The translations under genes and the position numbers were made by a program. This document shows, in pieces, positions 23,251-26,447 of a DNA stretch of 26,447 nt (the stretch's first letter is position 1; every line of letters starts with the position of its first letter). The notes beneath the pieces were generated by a model. It made no database searches. It had not been told where the DNA came from and worked only from the letters and a program-made list of their open reading frames with translations. Origin of the DNA: JACPIN01 sp964367085 (GTDB lineage: Archaea; Nanobdellota; Nanobdellia; SCGC-AAA011-G17; ARS1403); NCBI GenBank assembly GCA_964367085.1, contig CAYIWL010000005.1, positions 1 through 26,447 of the forward strand. The letters run 5' to 3'.

Positions 23251-23778
23251 ATGATGAAAGAAGATAAAGACCTAAGCCATATTTCCTGGCGTCTGAAACA
23301 GAAGCATGGAATCAAAATTGAAGAGCCAAATGACAATCTCTGCAATGTTTATCTCAAAAAAGCAAAAAGTGCACTGAACATGCTCTCCTCTGCTGCTGAA
23401 AAAGATGAGGTTGATTGGATTGCAACAACTGCATACTATGCTCGTTATTTTGCTCTTTATGCATTGCTTCAAAAATGTGGGATAAAATCGGAAATTCATG
23501 ACTGCACTATTTCTCTTATGCATTTTCTTTTTGTTGAAGAAGGGCTGGTTGAAGAATGTTTTTACAAAGAATTACAGCTAGCAAAAGAGCTGCGTGTTGA
23601 TACTCAATATTACGTCGCTGAGGGCTTGGATAAGCAAAAACTCAAAACTGATTCTGAAACTGCAAGAAATTTTGTTCTTGAAATGGAAAAAGTAAGCGAT
23701 AGTCTAACAGGACAAGACATTAAACAACTAAGAGATAAGCTCAATTTTCTTTTAACTCACTCTTCCTTAAACAAATAA
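23251..23778 (+). CDS. HEPN-domain protein (UPF0332-like)
   Basis: 175 residues. The middle part carries the HEPN (higher eukaryotes and prokaryotes nucleotide-binding) four-helix pattern: VYLKKAKSALNMLS, then TTAYYARYFALYALLQKCG, and IHDCTISLMHF, matching the AYYAMFHA...KSHSG region of the UPF0332/PF05168 group. Such proteins are commonly half of a toxin-antitoxin pair with a minimal nucleotidyltransferase. Here no partner gene or GSxxxG...D motif is visible upstream, and the RX4-6H ribonuclease motif is not clear, so activity is uncertain. The ATG at 23251 is preferred over a TTG at 23227 because GGAG lies at 23242-23245 with a 5-base spacer. Its 3' end overlaps the convergent Lrp-like gene by 22 bases. 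Confidence 0.75.
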   Translation: MMKEDKDLSHISWRLKQKHGIKIEEPNDNLCNVYLKKAKSALNMLSSAAEKDEVDWIATTAYYARYFALYALLQKCGIKSEIHDCTISLMHFLFVEEGLVEECFYKELQLAKELRVDTQYYVAEGLDKQKLKTDSETARNFVLEMEKVSDSLTGQDIKQLRDKLNFLLTHSSLNK

Positions 23779-24842
23779 CTAGGAAGATAACTTTTTTTGT
23801 AGGAATCGTGAAACTCTATTAAATTAAATCTTTCAATGATGTCTTTAAATTCTTCTCTGATCTGCAATATTATCTGTCTTATTTTTCCGCTGTCAAGGGA
23901 TTCAATATCTATTTCCATATCCCAATCCCCAACGGTTTTATTTGCCTGGATAATCTCCTTTTTATTACGGAGATAATTCATCAAGCTATCCTCTCTTTCT
24001 TGAGTTAAGTGATGTAATTTTAAAAAAAGCCTGAATGCCTGAATATCTAGTTTGTCTTTGTCAAGAGTGTATCTAAATCCTCTGATTATCCCTTTTTTTC
24101 CAAGATTTTTAAGAATTGATTTTATAGTTTTCACATTAAGCTCAGAATGTTTTGCAAGTTTGCTAAGCTGCGAGGTCGGATGAACAAGCAAAGATTTGAT
24201 TGCTTTCATCTCATTCTCACTAAACGATTGCCTCTCCTTATCTCCTCCGATTACTTTTTCAATGTACTGCGGCTGGAAATCAGTAATTTTAGTATCAATC
24301 ATATCAGCATGTTTGGAAATAATTTTTTTCTTCACAATCCCAACCGTTTTCGTTTTTATTTTCATTTTCGCATTGGTCTTAGGATCATTTGCTCTGACAA
24401 GATAGTGCCTTGGATAGAGGTGAGTTACAATATTCAGCACAATTTTATAATCATTTAAAGTAGGCATTAAGTTCACTATTTTTTTCAGCTCTTTATTGAA
24501 CTTGGAAGGATTGGGGGAGGCAAATTCAACAACTAAATCATACTCTCCGGTAAGGCCATAAATAGATACTATATAGGGGTTGTCTCTCAACTCATCAATT
24601 ATTCTCTTTTTATCCTGCTCTGCCACGTAAACCCCTCTTAAATAGGTCCTAAAAAGAACCAATCCAAAGTAAGAGTAGTCAAAGATGCAGTAAGGATTTT
24701 TAATAATCTCCTCCTTTTCAAGCACGTCAAAATTATACTTTAATCTCTGAGGACTCTTTCTTAAGGCCCTAGAAACCTCTTTTAGCCTCATTCTGGCATT
24801 TTCGGACTTCAAATAAAGCATACTATAATCTATTTTCACCAT
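23757..24842 (-). CDS. Double Lrp/AsnC-like transcriptional regulator
   Basis: 361 residues made of two consecutive Lrp/AsnC-like units. Unit 1 has a winged helix (about 15-48, LKEVSRALRKSPQRLKYNF) and a ligand/oligomerisation-type beta region with IYGLTGEYDLVVEF near 93-106. Unit 2 repeats the plan: the HTH SQLSKLAKHSELNVKTIKSI near 225-245, then RGFRYTLDKDKLDIQAF and KTVGDWDMEIDIES near 305-320. A basic linker (about 155-190) joins them. Classic Lrp proteins are half this size and act as dimers; this fusion may be a pre-formed dimer. Targets are unknown. Being convergent with and overlapping the HEPN gene, it could be affected by antisense transcription. Confidence 0.78.
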   Translation of the reverse strand: MVKIDYSMLYLKSENARMRLKEVSRALRKSPQRLKYNFDVLEKEEIIKNPYCIFDYSYFGLVLFRTYLRGVYVAEQDKKRIIDELRDNPYIVSIYGLTGEYDLVVEFASPNPSKFNKELKKIVNLMPTLNDYKIVLNIVTHLYPRHYLVRANDPKTNAKMKIKTKTVGIVKKKIISKHADMIDTKITDFQPQYIEKVIGGDKERQSFSENEMKAIKSLLVHPTSQLSKLAKHSELNVKTIKSILKNLGKKGIIRGFRYTLDKDKLDIQAFRLFLKLHHLTQEREDSLMNYLRNKKEIIQANKTVGDWDMEIDIESLDSGKIRQIILQIREEFKDIIERFNLIEFHDSYKKSYLPSYLFKEE

Positions 24843-24929
24843 TTTTTCATCATTCTGCTAAGAATTTTTTTATTATTTAATAAATTTTTCTATTTTTTAG
24901 GCAATAATTAAAAAAAAAGGTAAGGTAAG

Positions 24930-24937
24930 TTTATATA
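24930..24937 (+). promoter_or_regulatory. TATA box of the orphan 221-residue gene
   Basis: TTTATATA, preceded by an A-rich, BRE-like stretch. With the start codon 48 bases downstream of its end, the leader would be about 25 bases and includes a GGTGA ribosome-binding site at 24976-24980, four bases ahead of the ATG. Confidence 0.6.
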
Positions 24938-24984
24938 CTGGAAAGGAGATAATATCTTATATTTCAAGAAAAAAAGGTGAAAAA

Positions 24985-25650
24985 ATGCCATTGCCACAAC
25001 CTCAATTATCAATTTTACCCTACCTTAGTATGAGCTTGGCAAAGCCAATTGAACAGGAATTAGAACTCGAGATAGAAAGGCCAGATCTAGAGCAGCTATT
25101 AAATCAAGGTGTAAGCGAAAGAGTCATAATCGATCAAATATTAGTAGCAAATAGGGTTAACAACTTATTAGGAAATTGGCGAGGCAAGCTGGAAGACTTA
25201 TACTTTTTACTTGGCAAAAACATAAGCGGAAATGATAGGCATTCTTTAGTTTTAATGTGCAGTTATGGTGACGGAAGTCCGCTAGAAACTTTTGGATTAG
25301 GAAGATATGCGGGCAATGATTTCCTCAAAGGCAATCCGGTTGACTTAATGGGAAAAGATGCTTTAGCAAAAGAAACCCTTCAAAAGGTTAGGAGCATGGA
25401 AGGGATGGGAGCTTTAGTAATTAATGGCCATTTCAGCTTATATCACAGCGGAACACAGCTACCAAATGTCGATCTAGGAGTAGACACGTATCAAGACAAT
25501 GCAGAAAGAGGCAGTAAGACAGAGGCTATGCTGGCTTTCTCAAAGCAACATCCTACTTATGGCGATGATCCTGTATGGTTTTACAAATTAAACGGGAATA
25601 AAAGTATCATCCAAAATGGGGCTGAATACGTACTCTGTCGTGAAAATTAA
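24985..25650 (+). CDS. Uncharacterised 221-residue protein
   Basis: No recognised family. The N-terminus is Pro- and Leu-rich (MPLPQPQLSILPYLSMSLAKP), followed by an acidic segment EQELELEIERPDLEQLL and a helical region around 50-77 ending NWRGKLEDLYFLLG. The C-terminal part from about 83 onward looks like a compact alpha/beta domain with strands HSLVLMCSYGDGSP and GMGALVINGHFSLYHSG and a final WFYKLNGNK and EYVLCREN. No signal peptide or transmembrane helix is clear. It has one of the best expression signals in the window (TATA box plus GGTGA), so it is a genuine, probably well expressed, gene. Possibilities such as a small hydrolase cannot be supported from motifs. Confidence 0.7.
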   Translation: MPLPQPQLSILPYLSMSLAKPIEQELELEIERPDLEQLLNQGVSERVIIDQILVANRVNNLLGNWRGKLEDLYFLLGKNISGNDRHSLVLMCSYGDGSPLETFGLGRYAGNDFLKGNPVDLMGKDALAKETLQKVRSMEGMGALVINGHFSLYHSGTQLPNVDLGVDTYQDNAERGSKTEAMLAFSKQHPTYGDDPVWFYKLNGNKSIIQNGAEYVLCREN

Positions 25651-25660
25651 TCAAAAAATC

Positions 25661-25714
25661 AAAAGAAAAAATAAAAAAAAGATGACGAATTAGGGCTTAA
25701 TCCCAGTCGTCATC
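25661..25714 (-). terminator. Stem-loop plus T tract (intrinsic-like terminator)
   Basis: On the minus strand GATGACGA pairs with TCGTCATC (8 bp), with an inner GGG/CCC pairing in the loop, followed by eight Ts, A, and five more Ts. The 5' arm lies inside the last codons of the Asp-rich mini-gene and its stop codon is in the loop, so coding and termination signals overlap. Confidence 0.7.
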
Positions 25715-25786
25715 TCCACCATTGTCGTCGTCACTCCCGTCCTCATCGTCGTCATCAAACCCTACTTTGAATTCATCAAATGCCAT
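25697..25786 (-). CDS. 29-residue Asp-rich protein
   Basis: A tiny frame encoding MAFDEFKVGF followed by an almost pure Asp/Glu/Gly stretch ending DDDWD; nearly half the residues are acidic. A purine-rich leader AGGAAGGAAAC lies just before the ATG, and the gene ends inside a terminator hairpin, both of which support real expression. No function is known to me; such peptides could act as nucleic-acid mimics or metal-binding tails. It is directly downstream of the cold-shock gene, which also ends in an acidic tail. Confidence 0.6.
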   Translation of the reverse strand: MAFDEFKVGFDDDDEDGSDDDNGGDDDWD

Positions 25787-25891
25787 TTTGTTTCCTTCCT
25801 TTTTGTTTCCTTTCTTTTAAAGTAGTCCTCTACACCTGCTGGAATTTTTAACCCTTTCGGTTCTACAGAAGAATAATCATTAAATTATGAT

Positions 25892-26212
25892 TTAATAATC
25901 TTCTTGCTCGTAGCTTTCTTCTCCGCCTTGGCTATCTTCAGCTCCAAATTCCTCTTGGTTTTCACTATGCTTCTTGTCTTTTCTTCCTCTGTCGCTTCTT
26001 CCTCCGCCCATCTCGCTTCCTTTTTGTAGAAGCTTTACCTTCTGAGCCTGTTTTCCCCTGTCTGTGTCAACCGCTTCAAAGCTTACTTTGTCATTCTCTC
26101 TCAACATTGCTCCATTCAAAGCAGAAAAGTGAACAAAATAATCCTGCTCATCCTCGCCTTTGATAAAGCCATATCCCTTCTTTAGGTTATACCACTTTAC
26201 TATTCCTTCCAT
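25892..26212 (-). CDS. Cold-shock-domain protein with charged disordered tail
   Basis: 106 residues. Residues 1-65 are a CspA-type OB fold that binds single-stranded nucleic acid: GIVKWYNLKKGYGFIKG contains RNP1 (KGYGFI) and DYFVHFSAL contains RNP2. Residues 66-106 form a low-complexity tail, first Gly/Arg/Lys-rich and then Glu/Gln-rich, presumably disordered. The ATG at 26212 is chosen over the one at 26236 because GGAGG at about 26222-26226 precedes it at 9-10 bases and the domain begins there. Cold-shock domains are common in bacteria but patchy in archaea, so acquisition from bacteria is possible. It probably acts as an RNA chaperone. Confidence 0.88.
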   Translation of the reverse strand: MEGIVKWYNLKKGYGFIKGEDEQDYFVHFSALNGAMLRENDKVSFEAVDTDRGKQAQKVKLLQKGSEMGGGRSDRGRKDKKHSENQEEFGAEDSQGGEESYEQEDY

Positions 26213-26356
26213 TTTAATTTTTCCTCCACAATACAAGAAAGAGAAAGTTTCTCTATTTTCAAAGCCACTCTCTGATCCATGTACATTTTCTGGATTTCGA
26301 GTAGAATTTAGGGTATTTAAAATTTACTTTTTTGAAAAAATTTAGAGTTGAGAGAA

Positions 26357-26447
26357 ATGGACACGGAGTTTCCATCTGCCTTCCTTCGAACTTTTCTTAG
26401 AAAGAAACGTTCACGAAATAAGGAAGTTAATATTATCCTGTTCCAAA
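26357..26447 (+). CDS. Possible start of a gene running off the window
   Basis: An open frame of 30 codons beginning at the ATG at 26357 continues to the window edge. The N-terminus (MDTEFPSAFLRTFLRKKRSR) is basic. TATTTAAA lies at about 26314-26321, roughly 36-43 bases ahead, and could be a TATA box. There is no similarity I recognise, and a frame this short may be chance. Confidence 0.3.
   Translation, partial: MDTEFPSAFLRTFLRKKRSRNKEVNIILFQ

Noticed and set aside
23154..23345. Minus-strand 63-codon frame overlapping the HEPN start
   Set aside because: It overlaps a confident gene antisense and has no promoter; only its end looks protein-like, which is recorded as a weak observation instead.
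26380..26395. GTTCGAA on the minus strand, resembling a tRNA T loop
   Set aside because: The flanking bases cannot form a T stem and no acceptor or anticodon arm is present.

Overview
The window looks like part of the chromosome of an AT-rich archaeon, most plausibly a small-genome DPANN lineage (Woesearchaeota/Pacearchaeota-like). The lineage is inferred from gene content, because no rRNA or other phylogenetic marker is present. Archaeal signs are an SMC gene carrying an intein, TATA-box promoters 20-30 bases ahead of many start codons (several apparently leaderless), a tRNA-Trp with an intron at position 37/38, a pyruvoyl-dependent arginine decarboxylase, and Lrp/AsnC-type and winged-helix regulators.

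Region 1 (1-7565): a 47-residue zinc ribbon, SMC with a 543-residue intein inside its Walker A motif, a nitrilase-family hydrolase, a RimK-like ATP-grasp enzyme, and a DUF192 lipoprotein. Region 2 (7568-11966): accessory genes. These are a protein that may have the amidoligase/glutamate-cysteine-ligase fold, a VapBC toxin-antitoxin pair, a nucleotide clean-up pair (deoxyribosyltransferase-like plus Ham1/ITPase-like), two divergent small winged-helix proteins, and a methyltransferase.

Region 3 (12047-21659, all minus strand) is the most striking part. A MinD/ParA-type ATPase overlaps a single-pass membrane coiled-coil protein by four bases. One base later comes an exported protein whose C-terminal third reads like an eight-stranded outer-membrane beta-barrel with a terminal aromatic signature. 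A 1,588-residue secreted protein built of cadherin/Ig-like domains follows. Behind its own promoter lies a membrane-anchored, S-layer-like protein whose central module resembles the C-terminal module of the giant protein. The promoters of the ATPase operon and of the S-layer-like gene carry the same 20-bp near-palindrome (GTTGTTAC-N5-GTGACAA) just upstream of the TATA box. Several of the genes have a GGGGGTTAA-type leader. I read this as one co-regulated surface machine, possibly for adhesion or host contact; this is the best candidate here for an undescribed system.

Region 4 (21831-26447): intron-containing tRNA-Trp, an orphan acidic protein, arginine decarboxylase, a HEPN-domain protein without a visible nucleotidyltransferase partner, a double Lrp/AsnC-like regulator, an orphan 221-residue protein with a strong promoter, a 29-residue Asp-rich protein whose 3' end folds into a terminator-like hairpin, a cold-shock-domain protein with a charged tail, and a possible gene start at the right edge.
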